Shown in pieces: positions 48,949 through 57,730 of a stretch of DNA of 64,000 nucleotides; position 1 is the stretch's first letter; each line of letters opens with the position of its first letter. The notes beneath the pieces were generated by a model. That model was not told where the DNA came from. It worked only from the letters and a program-made list of their open reading frames with translations, and did not search any database. Both the position numbers and the translations under genes were made by a program. This DNA is from a virus, in IMG/VR virus record IMGVR_UViG_3300043774_000656, positions 59,305-123,304 of that record, one strand, 5' to 3'.

Positions 48949-50097
48949 ATGAAACACTTAACCCTAATAGTGTTTTTCATATTAACCAGTCTTTTTTCAT
49001 TCTCACAATGTGATAATGCTGACTTTGAACTTGGTAATTTTACAGGATGGGTTGGTAGAACAGGGACTTGTTGCCCTATAAATTTTACAAACACTGGAAT
49101 AGTCGCAAGTCAGCATACAATAACATCAGGCACCGGAACAGACCCTAGAACCTGTAATCAGGTTCCGGTTGTTTCACCACAAGGTGGAAACTTTTCTGCA
49201 AGACTTGGAAATCCACAAAGAGGTGCAAGAGCAGCAGGTGTTACTTATACATATACTGTAACCGCAAACTCATCTCTTTTTACTTATCAATACGCTGTTG
49301 TATTTGAGGACCCTGGGCATTTTGATGACGAACAACCTAGATTTGAAACTCAGGTAATAGCAGGTGGTCAACCGATACCATGTACTCAATATATGGTTAC
49401 TGCTTCTTCAAATTTACCAGGCTTTCAAAGTTGCCCAGGTATTGATGCACAAGGTAATCCTATCAGCATTTTATACAGAAACTGGTCTACAGTAGGTGTA
49501 GATCTTAGTGCCTACATAGGACAGTCTGTTACTCTTGAATTTAGAGCAGGTGACTGTGATCTAGGAGGGCACTATGGTTATGCATACATTGATGCAATAG
49601 GTTGTCAGCCAATGGAACTTGAGGTCTTGTACTGCGTAGGTGACACTGCTGCAGTGTTGACAGCACCTCCAGGTTTTTCATCATATCAATGGAGTACCGG
49701 CGAGACAACACAGTCAATAACAGTAGATCCATTGGACTATAATCAAATCACATGTACTCTAACCTCCTTTTCAGGTTGTGTTGCAGTACTATCAACTGCA
49801 ATTAACCCTGCAGACCCTCAGGTCAACTTTAGTGCTCAAAATTCATGTTTCTGCGTTGATCCAATTATAGAATTTGCAAATACATCAACATCTGTACATA
49901 GCCCTATTATAAGTTGGCTTTGGGATTTTGGCGATGGAACTACATCAACACTTCAGAATCCATCTCATGTCTATAGTTCACCTGGAACCTATAATGTAAA
50001 ATTGACAGCTGTCACGGAACTTGGATGCTGGGATGAAATTACTTATCCAGTAACCCTGTACCCGTGTCCTACCATTTCTCTTATTAGTCATAACTAA
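48949..50097 (+). CDS. exported PKD-domain adhesin (382 aa)
   Basis: Signal peptide MKHLTLIVFFILTSLFSFSQ. Residues 20-210: a Cys-rich beta domain of lectin/PA14-like look (DFELGNFTGWVGRTGTC; GHYGYAYIDAIGC); then an Ig-like module (SSYQWSTGETTQSITV), and a PKD domain at about 300-375 (WDFGDGTTS, HVYSSPGTY). No CHU_C, but ends PTISLISHN as in the 185-aa protein. Surface-exposed or secreted. Confidence 0.82.
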   Translation: MKHLTLIVFFILTSLFSFSQCDNADFELGNFTGWVGRTGTCCPINFTNTGIVASQHTITSGTGTDPRTCNQVPVVSPQGGNFSARLGNPQRGARAAGVTYTYTVTANSSLFTYQYAVVFEDPGHFDDEQPRFETQVIAGGQPIPCTQYMVTASSNLPGFQSCPGIDAQGNPISILYRNWSTVGVDLSAYIGQSVTLEFRAGDCDLGGHYGYAYIDAIGCQPMELEVLYCVGDTAAVLTAPPGFSSYQWSTGETTQSITVDPLDYNQITCTLTSFSGCVAVLSTAINPADPQVNFSAQNSCFCVDPIIEFANTSTSVHSPIISWLWDFGDGTTSTLQNPSHVYSSPGTYNVKLTAVTELGCWDEITYPVTLYPCPTISLISHN

Positions 50098-50112
50098 GAA
50101 TACTGAAGAACA

Positions 50113-50152
50113 CTATTATTTTAGAAAAGTTATGTGTATATTCACACTATAA
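50113..50152 (+). promoter_or_regulatory. early-type promoter (CTAT variant)
   Basis: CTAT in place of CTTT, 20 nt, TATATTCACACTATAAC. Confidence 0.6.
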
Positions 50153-50162
50153 CAATAACACT

Positions 50163-50633
50163 ATGGCTAAAAAGAAAATCGAAAAAACAAATCTCACAGA
50201 ATGGGAATGGACACTTGTCTGGTCTAGTATGCGATATTTTATGGGACGTCAAACAATTGCCTCAGCAACTTGGCCAAGCGATTTCATTAAAAATTATGAC
50301 AAGTATCTAACACAGACCCAACGTGATACGATACACAAAGAACTTACTCGCTATTTTGAAGAGTACAAGCAGTTTGGCAACCCCATGATAGACTCAGACC
50401 ATTGGGAGCGCCTGATGTGCTACATGGATAAAAATAACAGGTATCTTGTTGAAAGTAAGCGCACTGCAGATGGTGAAAAGATAGTAGAAATGAATATCTG
50501 CTTTAAGTATAAAGATGCATATTGCCCTATTGAAAAATACGCAGAACAACCCTATCATAGTTGGTATATCAACCCTGAGTATATTAGTTACGTAAGAGAA
50601 ATTATTTCAGATGAACAACTTTACAAAAATTAA
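50163..50633 (+). CDS. hypothetical protein (156 aa)
   Basis: MAKKKIEKTNLTEWEWTLVW; Trp-rich, helical, charged. I know the TEWEW-x-LVWSSMRY start from uncharacterised phage proteins, no function. Overlaps the next gene by 23 nt. Confidence 0.68.
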   Translation: MAKKKIEKTNLTEWEWTLVWSSMRYFMGRQTIASATWPSDFIKNYDKYLTQTQRDTIHKELTRYFEEYKQFGNPMIDSDHWERLMCYMDKNNRYLVESKRTADGEKIVEMNICFKYKDAYCPIEKYAEQPYHSWYINPEYISYVREIISDEQLYKN

Positions 50634-51222
50634 AGAGCTGTTAAAATTTGACGATCCGGATAAATTCTATTTTATCCAGATTCTCAAGCGCAGAAAGGAC
50701 AACCCAACAATGGGCAAAGACATGTGCAACATAGATAACTTCTGTGTTTATAGCTTGCAGGATTTTGAAAGATACGAGAGCCGCATTATAGAAATTTGTG
50801 AACGTAACAATGCCAGGGCTTATATTAGGCTGAATAGGCGAAGTGATAAGAAGATAGCACTCCAAATGCTTGCCCGTATGGCCCAGATGATTGCATCTGA
50901 ACAATACAACATACGTAAACTGTATTATAGCATTACAGGTGAGTTCCATTCAGAAGAGGATAAAACTTGGATCATCGACATTGACATGAAGCCATTTGAT
51001 GATTTTGATAGAATAGAAAAACTGATCAATGGGTTGCAGCCAACTGGAGACAAGTTAATAGCCATTATTCCTACTGTAAATGGCTTTCACATGATTACCA
51101 GACCATTTAACCTGTCTGAATTTAGAAAGTACATGGAGTTACAGGGAGACACCACTGATATCCATAAAGATAATCCTACACTTCTGTATTTCCAAGAAAC
51201 AAAAGAGAATGCTTTAATATAA
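50611..51222 (+). CDS. primase-like protein candidate (203 aa)
   Basis: Motif WIIDIDMKPFDD (acidic h-D-h-D) followed by IPTVNGFHMITRPFN resembles motifs I and II of archaeo-eukaryotic primases (DxD, then sxH). The whole would be a short AEP-type domain; the third Asp is not certain. This could equally be another DxD nucleotidyl enzyme. Weak call from motifs only. Confidence 0.5.
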   Translation: MNNFTKIKELLKFDDPDKFYFIQILKRRKDNPTMGKDMCNIDNFCVYSLQDFERYESRIIEICERNNARAYIRLNRRSDKKIALQMLARMAQMIASEQYNIRKLYYSITGEFHSEEDKTWIIDIDMKPFDDFDRIEKLINGLQPTGDKLIAIIPTVNGFHMITRPFNLSEFRKYMELQGDTTDIHKDNPTLLYFQETKENALI

Positions 51223-51230
51223 ACTAAACT

Positions 51231-51566
51231 ATGGCTAAGAAAAAGAATAAAATAGAAAGACCGGAAATTCCAGTTAAGCTAACTGAAACCTTTAAATTGA
51301 CAAGACACGACGGTCTTGTTAGAACCGGCTACACCATACAATGGATTGAATGGAAAAAAGACGGTAGCTTCAAGAAGAGCTTTGATAAACCAGCAGTAGG
51401 TTTAAGTTGCATTCTTGATGGTCACATAATGACGTATACATGGTTGACCACGGCAGTAAAGGAGTTTGGTGAAAATGAGGATGGTAGCATCTGGTTCAAT
51501 ACTGAGAATAGCAAGTACGTTTTAACAAAGGAAACAACATTAACTATAGACAGTCTTTTACCATGA
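51231..51566 (+). CDS. hypothetical protein (111 aa)
   Basis: Lys-rich start MAKKKNKIERPEIPVKL, then a beta-rich domain. Overlaps the lipoprotein gene by 4 nt. Unrecognised. Confidence 0.68.
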   Translation: MAKKKNKIERPEIPVKLTETFKLTRHDGLVRTGYTIQWIEWKKDGSFKKSFDKPAVGLSCILDGHIMTYTWLTTAVKEFGENEDGSIWFNTENSKYVLTKETTLTIDSLLP

Positions 51567-51808
51567 AAAAACTAATCTATATCTTAATCGCCATTTTGGC
51601 CTTTTCTTGTACCTCTGGTAAATACAAAGATGAGACAGTCAAATGTGCAGTAACTGAAGTTGAGTATATTCAGCCAGGTAAAATCAGCACATTGCAAATT
51701 GACCCAATGTGGAAGATCAAAACAGAATGTAACATTGAGCTGAAGACAAGAAGAGAAATGAAAGTAGGTGACACAATTGTTATTGTAAAATTAAAACCAT
51801 TCCAATGA
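51563..51808 (+). CDS. small lipoprotein (81 aa)
   Basis: MKKLIYILIAILAFSC: lipobox AFSC at 13-16. The mature part is a small OB-like beta domain (KAVGDTIVIVKL type). Anchored to a host membrane facing the periplasm. Confidence 0.8.
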   Translation: MKKLIYILIAILAFSCTSGKYKDETVKCAVTEVEYIQPGKISTLQIDPMWKIKTECNIELKTRREMKVGDTIVIVKLKPFQ

Positions 51809-51969
51809 TAGGATATATTTTATTCATAATACTGTTCTGGTCAGCCTTGATCTTATCTGAGCTTTTTGCAAACAGATTTCCGGAAACCAGATACTCAAAA
51901 TTCTGGAGAAAACACATTTTAAGCAAAGATCATAACGAAGACGATGATACATGGGGGTCTACAATATGA
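51805..51969 (+). CDS. small membrane-anchored protein (54 aa)
   Basis: MIGYILFIILFWSALILSEL membrane helix then basic and acidic segments (KFWRKHILSKDHNEDDD). ATGA overlaps on both ends. Confidence 0.65.
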   Translation: MIGYILFIILFWSALILSELFANRFPETRYSKFWRKHILSKDHNEDDDTWGSTI

Positions 51970-52577
51970 AAAGATTTTTTAGAAAATTCAAAAACATCCA
52001 CTTTCTTATATTAACTGGGCTTATTTGCTTTTACAGTTTTTATGTACCTGTGGCCATATTTACAACGTATACAGATATAGTTCCTATCTGGACTATTCCG
52101 TTTTTTATCATAGGCTCTATGTTTCCTCTATGGTTTAATGAATTTATGTGGAGAACTTCAAAGTTTGGCTCAGATACTTATATTATGTTTCATGAAATTC
52201 ACTTTGAAGATCGTAAATGGAAGAAAAGAACTATGAACCCATTTGTGTTGTTCAAAACATTTGGTAAATGGTGTTTAAAGAGCAGCGAATTTATAATAAT
52301 GAGCATAGTTAACCTGGCTGCATTATTCTATGGTTTTGCGGATATTTTACATGAAGTTGTTTTCCCTTTTACCCCGTTTTATCTCATAAACGCATTATGG
52401 TGGATAAGCCTAATAAAAGTGTTTGCAGGTTTTAGAAATGCAGTTGAAGAAGGAGAGATAAGCTATGGTAGACGTGAACAGGGTGTTAAAACACATTTTT
52501 CTGATGAATGGCATTTGGAAATGAAAAGGATCAGAGAACGTGAAGAGGAATTAAGAAAAATGAAAAGAGACTTATAA
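51966..52577 (+). CDS. multi-helix membrane protein (203 aa)
   Basis: Start at 51966 (MKRFFRKFKNIHFLILTGLI). At least four hydrophobic segments (15-40, 45-65, 105-130, 140-160), cytoplasmic C-terminal coil (MKRIREREEELRKMKRD). Unrecognised. Confidence 0.7.
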   Translation: MKRFFRKFKNIHFLILTGLICFYSFYVPVAIFTTYTDIVPIWTIPFFIIGSMFPLWFNEFMWRTSKFGSDTYIMFHEIHFEDRKWKKRTMNPFVLFKTFGKWCLKSSEFIIMSIVNLAALFYGFADILHEVVFPFTPFYLINALWWISLIKVFAGFRNAVEEGEISYGRREQGVKTHFSDEWHLEMKRIREREEELRKMKRDL

Positions 52578-52619
52578 ATAAGTTTATAATAAATAAACAA
52601 AAACCAAACATAATTAAAA

Positions 52620-53417
52620 ATGAGAAAATTATTTTTATTTCTATGCCTGTTAGCTTTTAGTGTAGCTAGCATCGCACAAGCAGAAACCGCACAAGTAGAC
52701 ACTATCAAAATGCATGGCCTATTTTATAAGCCTGCCAAAAAAGAGACACCATTCAGTGTTGAATTTGGCTTGGCAACAACTAACCTTTGGAGAGGTGTTG
52801 ATGTAGGAAGACAGGTATGTGTAAAAATCGAAACAGAATATGAGCCAGTCGAATGGTTTACCCTTTCAAACGTGAGTACAGTTGTTTCAAATCAGTATAA
52901 AGTAGGTTATGGTAACATGTACAACACTAAAGCCAGTTTCAACTACTATAATGTAAAAGCAGGTTTACAAGATGTTTATTTCCATAATAATCTTGCCACA
53001 CCAAATGACACTAGTTTTTTCGATTTTAATAAAAATACAACTAATCACTTTGCTGAAGCCTTTTTTGAATATAAAGGAGACGAAACATCTAAAGTCGACT
53101 TTTTGACAACATATTGTTTTTATCAAAACGCTTCATATACTAAAGGATCTTGGTATGTAGAAGCCACTTATCGTGTAGCAGAAAACGCAAAATTATTCGC
53201 TGGCTATGTAGTAGGTCCATCTGGTGTTAGCTTCCAAAACAAAACTGGCTTCACTAATATAGGTATCAATGTCAAGCGTAGTCTACAATTTTCTAAAGAC
53301 TTCAATACCACAGCAAATCTTACAATTGCAGTTAACCCAAGCTACAGTACTATAAAAAATGATAACCCAACGGTTGCAACTAGACCAGTTAACGTAGTAT
53401 TAGCAGTAATATTCTAA
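52620..53417 (+). CDS. outer-membrane beta-barrel-like protein (265 aa)
   Basis: Signal peptide MRKLFLFLCLLAFSVASIAQ; then alternating strands with aromatic belts, TTNLWRGVDVG near the start (a pattern of porin-like barrels in this phylum) and a terminal Phe (VVLAVIF), the usual C-terminal signature for Bam-inserted barrels. Probably placed in the host outer membrane. Immediately followed by the CHU_C gene. Confidence 0.78.
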   Translation: MRKLFLFLCLLAFSVASIAQAETAQVDTIKMHGLFYKPAKKETPFSVEFGLATTNLWRGVDVGRQVCVKIETEYEPVEWFTLSNVSTVVSNQYKVGYGNMYNTKASFNYYNVKAGLQDVYFHNNLATPNDTSFFDFNKNTTNHFAEAFFEYKGDETSKVDFLTTYCFYQNASYTKGSWYVEATYRVAENAKLFAGYVVGPSGVSFQNKTGFTNIGINVKRSLQFSKDFNTTANLTIAVNPSYSTIKNDNPTVATRPVNVVLAVIF

Positions 53418-53418
53418 T

Positions 53419-55227
53419 ATGAAGAGAGTAATAGCCACATTATACTTAACGCTTATAAGTCTGATCGGTATATCGCAGTGTACTGGCGATATTTCTTATA
53501 CATTAAGCGTTCCACCTGGTCCGAATAACACATATCCGCCTGGATCGACTGTTGAACTTTGTATAACAATGGATGGTTGGAATGGAAATTCACAGGGATC
53601 GAATTGGTTCGAAGGTTTTTTCATAGCCCTAGGTGAAGGCTGGGAAACAGTTACTCCGACTCTATATCCTATCGACGCAGAAGGTGATGGTAGTGGTACA
53701 TGGATATGGGCTACAAGTACAGTTTCAGATAACGGCGCAACTGCTGGTAATGGATTTTATTTTGAAGGACCTACTGGACCTCTCGATGGAAACGGCGGCA
53801 ATGATTGGGGTGATTCATGCCCTAGTACTACATGTGTTTGGTCATGCTGCGTTGAACTAACTGCAGCAGCCGGACCTGCAGGTACAGATCTTCATATCGG
53901 TGTTATTCCCTATTCAGATGGAACAATGGGTAGTTGGGGTACTCAAATGTGTAACGAAACACAAACAGATTTCTTCACTGGATCTATTGGTTGTTTTATA
54001 CCGGGTTGTACAGACCCTCTAGCCTGTAATTTTAGCCAGACTGCAGATTGTGATGACGGTTCATGCACAATTCCCGGATGTACAGATCAAACCGCATGTA
54101 ATTATGATGCTACTGCAGGATGTAATGATTTAAGTTGTACATATCCGGGTTGTATAGACCCGATGGCATGTAACTTTGATTTACTAGCAGGTTGTGATAA
54201 TGGTAGTTGTGATTACTTCAGTATGGGTCCGATTACACCTAGTCTTGTATCATCCGACACCGTATGTACTGGCTTAGAGTTAGTTTATACAGTGACCGGC
54301 AACATAAACTCAATCTATAATTGGAATGTAACAGGAGGAGAGATTATCTTACCAGACCAATCAAAGAATTGCACAGTGCTCTGGGGAAATACACCTGGTA
54401 CATATACAATTACAGCCCAGGAAACAACAGCATCTGGATGCATTGGGCCTATTGAAATCTTTGATGTTGTAGTAGAAGATCCTGTAATAGTTTTTGATAC
54501 AATATACACTGTATGCCCAGGTGAATTAGTTCAATTATCTGCAAGCCCATCAGGAGGTACCTGGTCTGGTGAAAATGTACAGGCTGACATATTTAATTCA
54601 AATATCCCAGGGCTATATAGCCCAGAATATACAGTCACAGTATATGGATGTGAATTAACAGACTTTGCGACAGTTATATTAAGACAACCTTATCCTGCAC
54701 CTGGTCTGTTATATGATTTATTTGAACATGATCTATGCTATTCAGGTTTACAGCACATGTATTCGGTTGACGATAATTCAAATCTAAATTATCTCTGGAG
54801 TGTAGATGATGTATTACAACAAGAAAACAGCAATCAAATACAGGTTATTTGGTCTGATACTACTTTAACACATGAACTTTCAGTATGTGGGATAGATGAA
54901 TTTGGTTGTATCACAGACACGTCCTATATGACAGTGAAGACGACGGCCTGTAACAGGCTTTATATTCCAAACTCATTTACGCCTAATAATGATAAAGTCA
55001 ATGATGTATTTGGCGTATTTGGTTCAGGTGTCTATGAACAAAGGTTAAGAGTGTACAATAAATGGGGTTTTTGTGTGTTTGAATCAAATGGTAACAATGT
55101 GCATTGGACAGGAAGTGATGGTTCAGGCTATTACTGCCCAGATGGTGTTTATTACTGGACTTTAAATTATAGAAATGAACAAGGCTTTAATAAAAATGAA
55201 CAAGGCCATGTAACACTTATAAGATAA
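53419..55227 (+). CDS. large exported protein with CHU_C type IX secretion domain (602 aa)
   Basis: Signal peptide MKRVIATLYLTLISLIGISQ. An N-terminal beta domain (about 20-190), three tandem Cys-rich repeats of the type GC-x-D-x2-ACN(Y/F)-x6-C-x-DGSC (about 195-265), Ig/PKD modules, then CHU_C from about 510 (YIPNSFTPNNDKVNDVF, VYNKWGFCVFES, ending GHVTLIR). The GC-x-D-x2-ACN repeats are typical of marine Bacteroidota surface proteins. Likely T9SS cargo. Confidence 0.88.
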   Translation: MKRVIATLYLTLISLIGISQCTGDISYTLSVPPGPNNTYPPGSTVELCITMDGWNGNSQGSNWFEGFFIALGEGWETVTPTLYPIDAEGDGSGTWIWATSTVSDNGATAGNGFYFEGPTGPLDGNGGNDWGDSCPSTTCVWSCCVELTAAAGPAGTDLHIGVIPYSDGTMGSWGTQMCNETQTDFFTGSIGCFIPGCTDPLACNFSQTADCDDGSCTIPGCTDQTACNYDATAGCNDLSCTYPGCIDPMACNFDLLAGCDNGSCDYFSMGPITPSLVSSDTVCTGLELVYTVTGNINSIYNWNVTGGEIILPDQSKNCTVLWGNTPGTYTITAQETTASGCIGPIEIFDVVVEDPVIVFDTIYTVCPGELVQLSASPSGGTWSGENVQADIFNSNIPGLYSPEYTVTVYGCELTDFATVILRQPYPAPGLLYDLFEHDLCYSGLQHMYSVDDNSNLNYLWSVDDVLQQENSNQIQVIWSDTTLTHELSVCGIDEFGCITDTSYMTVKTTACNRLYIPNSFTPNNDKVNDVFGVFGSGVYEQRLRVYNKWGFCVFESNGNNVHWTGSDGSGYYCPDGVYYWTLNYRNEQGFNKNEQGHVTLIR

Positions 55228-55835
55228 TGAGCAACACTGAAAAATTTATACAATTCGTCAAAGGTGAATGTAAAAAGCACAAGGTTAAATTTAAACCTTA
55301 TAAAAGGCGTTACATTAAACTGTCTGATTCTATAAAATGCGGAGGATTCTTTGATGATGGAACCAGTGAACAATTTCCTAAACCTGTTCTGGCTTTTGCC
55401 GCAGGTCATAAAGACTATCTTGAACTTCTAGTCCATGAATATTGCCATATGACCCAATGGCTGGAAAATATCCCACTTTGGAGAAAAGCAAATGACTCAC
55501 TATTAGAAATAGATTTATGGCTAGACGGTGAAGATATTGAAAACATAGAAGAATGTATCAACGCTTCCCGTGATCTGGAACTTGATAATGAGAAAAGATC
55601 TGTTGAAATGATTAAGAGATGGGATTTGCCGATTGATACAACAGAGTATACAAAAAAGGCAAATGCATATGTTCTTTTCTATAATTACATGAAAACGTCT
55701 AGAAAATGGTCTTTACCCAGTAATTCACCATATACTAATAAAGAGGTCCTCTCTAATATGTCAGACAAATTTGACATGGATTATGAAAAACTGGATCTGG
55801 CAATTGAACAGGTTTACAAAGAACAGAATATCTAA
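55227..55835 (+). CDS. putative zinc metallopeptidase (HEYCH) (202 aa)
   Basis: HExxH at 70-74 in LELLVHEYCHMTQW; an acidic helix with candidate third ligand follows (ECINASRDLELDNEKRS). No signal peptide. Overlaps neighbours by 1 nt each. Second of three HExxH genes in the window. Confidence 0.72.
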   Translation: MSNTEKFIQFVKGECKKHKVKFKPYKRRYIKLSDSIKCGGFFDDGTSEQFPKPVLAFAAGHKDYLELLVHEYCHMTQWLENIPLWRKANDSLLEIDLWLDGEDIENIEECINASRDLELDNEKRSVEMIKRWDLPIDTTEYTKKANAYVLFYNYMKTSRKWSLPSNSPYTNKEVLSNMSDKFDMDYEKLDLAIEQVYKEQNI

Positions 55836-56011
55836 TGAGCTTCATGTTATTGATGATGATAGGAACCGTTTTAACAAGGGTCATACATCATATAAAACAT
55901 AAAACAAGACGTGTAACACTACAGGAGGAGCTTGTTGATTTTGCTGCTACCTATATAATTTATACAATTTTATTTTTGATAACATACTCAGCTTTGTGCT
56001 GGATTTTATAA
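55835..56011 (+). CDS. small membrane protein (58 aa)
   Basis: MSFMLLMMIGTVLTRVIHHI, basic middle (HIKHKTRRV), second helix TYIIYTILFLITYSALC. Starts at TAATG. Confidence 0.6.
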   Translation: MSFMLLMMIGTVLTRVIHHIKHKTRRVTLQEELVDFAATYIIYTILFLITYSALCWIL

Positions 56012-56031
56012 ACAGCTTAAATAAATATAAC

Positions 56032-56322
56032 ATGAAAACATCAACCAGACTTAATTCTTTAGTCAACATGATGACGACTATAGATGGCCTTGTTTTAAAC
56101 TCTAAAAACGATCAAGAACTTGGTCAAAAGGTTAGAGAAGTCTTTAACGGTAAAACAATAGCCCCGAAATGGTCAGTTGATGAGCATGCTGAAGATGGCC
56201 CAATTGCCATTGCTCTCTTTGAAAGCTTACCGCACGCTAAAATGTATCTAGATATGATTAGTGAAGTTGAAAAAGGTGAAAAAAAATTCGGCATAACAGA
56301 CCTTGGAAAAGCACCCTTCTGA
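56032..56322 (+). CDS. hypothetical protein (96 aa)
   Basis: Start at 56032 (MKTSTRLNSLVNMMTTIDGL). Helical then mixed; overlaps the next gene by 20 nt. Unrecognised. Confidence 0.65.
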   Translation: MKTSTRLNSLVNMMTTIDGLVLNSKNDQELGQKVREVFNGKTIAPKWSVDEHAEDGPIAIALFESLPHAKMYLDMISEVEKGEKKFGITDLGKAPF

Positions 56323-56554
56323 ATACCAGATTCTAGTCGATAAAAAGACTGGCATGTACATTACCTTTGTTTTTGAGAATAGCAAAGTCGAAATGTGCAA
56401 AACCGCATACCCTGAGCTATGGGGTAAATACGTATTTCCTGAAGACATCAAAAATTATATCAACAGAAAAGACCCAGTTAATGAAATAGACTGGGACAGC
56501 TTTTTTGAAAGCACTGAGTTGACCAAAGTTGATCTGTCTGTCTCTAAAAACTAA
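56303..56554 (+). CDS. hypothetical protein (83 aa)
   Basis: MEKHPSEYQILVDKKTGMYI; small alpha/beta, acidic end. Unrecognised. Confidence 0.65.
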   Translation: MEKHPSEYQILVDKKTGMYITFVFENSKVEMCKTAYPELWGKYVFPEDIKNYINRKDPVNEIDWDSFFESTELTKVDLSVSKN

Positions 56555-56559
56555 GTTTT

Positions 56560-56606
56560 CTGCAAATTTCTTTTGTAACTCACTATCTTTTATTAGTTTT
56601 ACCCAT
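56560..56606 (+). promoter_or_regulatory. early-type promoter
   Basis: CTGCAA, ATTT, CTTT, 20 nt, TAGTTTTACCC; starts the methylglyoxal synthase unit. Confidence 0.7.
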
Positions 56607-56618
56607 ATAAACTAAACT

Positions 56619-56852
56619 ATGATAGTAAAAGACAAACCAAAAACAGGCAAGATTGAAATTGATCTTTCCGGTCCACAGGGTAATGCATTTCACCTGCTGG
56701 CTACCGCAAAAAGCCTAGGCCGCCAACTTAAATTTTCAAAAGAGCAAATCAAGGAGATCGAGTCTGATATGATGTCAGGCGACTACAGTAATCTGATTGA
56801 CGTTTTTGACAACCATTTCGGCGACTACGTAATCCTGTACAAAACATTTTAA
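56619..56852 (+). CDS. hypothetical protein (77 aa)
   Basis: MIVKDKPKTGKIEIDLSGPQ; 'GNAF-x-LL-x-A-x-SLGRQL' helix suggests a small phage family of unknown role. First gene of a unit of six. Confidence 0.68.
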   Translation: MIVKDKPKTGKIEIDLSGPQGNAFHLLATAKSLGRQLKFSKEQIKEIESDMMSGDYSNLIDVFDNHFGDYVILYKTF

Positions 56853-56853
56853 T

Positions 56854-57114
56854 ATGGCAAAAGCAATACTTGAATTTGACCTCAACGATCCAGATGACCA
56901 AATGGCATTTAAAAGAGCCAGCAAGTCATTAGATATGGCAATTGTACTATTCGAAATTCAAAATAATTTCAGAAAGAGCTGTATGCGTGGATTAGAGGCC
57001 AAAGAAGAGTTTGGCCTTAAACTGGATGCATTTGATGGAGTGAATTTTGTACTTGAGGAATTATTTAAACTGTTGGATGAGCATAACATCGACACTGACG
57101 AAATCATAAACTAA
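56854..57114 (+). CDS. hypothetical protein (86 aa)
   Basis: MAKAILEFDLNDPDDQMAFK; acidic, helical. The EFDLNDPDD-x-MAF-R/K start is common in phage proteins of unknown function. Overlaps mgsA by 1 nt. Confidence 0.7.
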   Translation: MAKAILEFDLNDPDDQMAFKRASKSLDMAIVLFEIQNNFRKSCMRGLEAKEEFGLKLDAFDGVNFVLEELFKLLDEHNIDTDEIIN

Positions 57115-57494
57115 TGGGTAAAATAACATATCTAGCCTGCATAGCACATGACGCTAAAAAACCAGAAATGGTACACTTGGCCATGCAGTACAAAGAAGTA
57201 TTTGAAAACTATAACATAGTTGCTACAGGTACTACAGGAAGACATATAAAACAGACGGGCGTTGAAGTACTGGAAATGAAAAGCGGACCACTTGGCGGTG
57301 ATGCTCAGATTGCCGCAATGGTTACCAATAATGAGATATTGGGTATCATATTTCTGGTAGACCCATTAGACGTACATCCCCATCAGGTTGACGTCAGTAT
57401 GTTGCTTAGAATTTGTAACGTACACAATGTACCCTTGGCCACAAATAAAGCCACTGCTGAAATTTTATTAAGAGAATTAAAAAACGTACTATAA
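57114..57494 (+). CDS. mgsA: methylglyoxal synthase
   Basis: Converts dihydroxyacetone phosphate to methylglyoxal and phosphate. Active-site pattern intact: AHD at 11-13, ATGTTG at 37-42 (phosphate loop), GPLGGDAQ with Asp63, DPLDVHPHQVD with His90 and Asp93, and PLATN-x-ATA. 126 aa is the single-domain length of E. coli MgsA (152). Methylglyoxal is toxic and uncouples sugar metabolism from phosphate; a phage copy is unusual. Confidence 0.93.
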   Translation: MGKITYLACIAHDAKKPEMVHLAMQYKEVFENYNIVATGTTGRHIKQTGVEVLEMKSGPLGGDAQIAAMVTNNEILGIIFLVDPLDVHPHQVDVSMLLRICNVHNVPLATNKATAEILLRELKNVL

Positions 57495-57730
57495 TGTATA
57501 ACTTTTATCTAATAGCATATAAACCGGAGCTCAGTGAACCTGTATTTGAAAGGTTTATGCTGACAGAAGATGATGCTAAAATTGCTGGCTTTGAAAATTT
57601 TGCAGAATATTGTAATGCTGTGTTAAATCAGATTACAGAAGAATGTGAAAACGCACAGGCAAGATATATCCTCTTGAACCAAGAGGAATATATGAAACTA
57701 ATTATAAGAATGGGAGAAAAGGTATTATGA
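57494..57730 (+). CDS. hypothetical protein (78 aa)
   Basis: MYNFYLIAYKPELSEPVFER; acidic alpha/beta. Overlaps mgsA by 1 nt and the receiver-like gene by 4 nt. Confidence 0.66.
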   Translation: MYNFYLIAYKPELSEPVFERFMLTEDDAKIAGFENFAEYCNAVLNQITEECENAQARYILLNQEEYMKLIIRMGEKVL

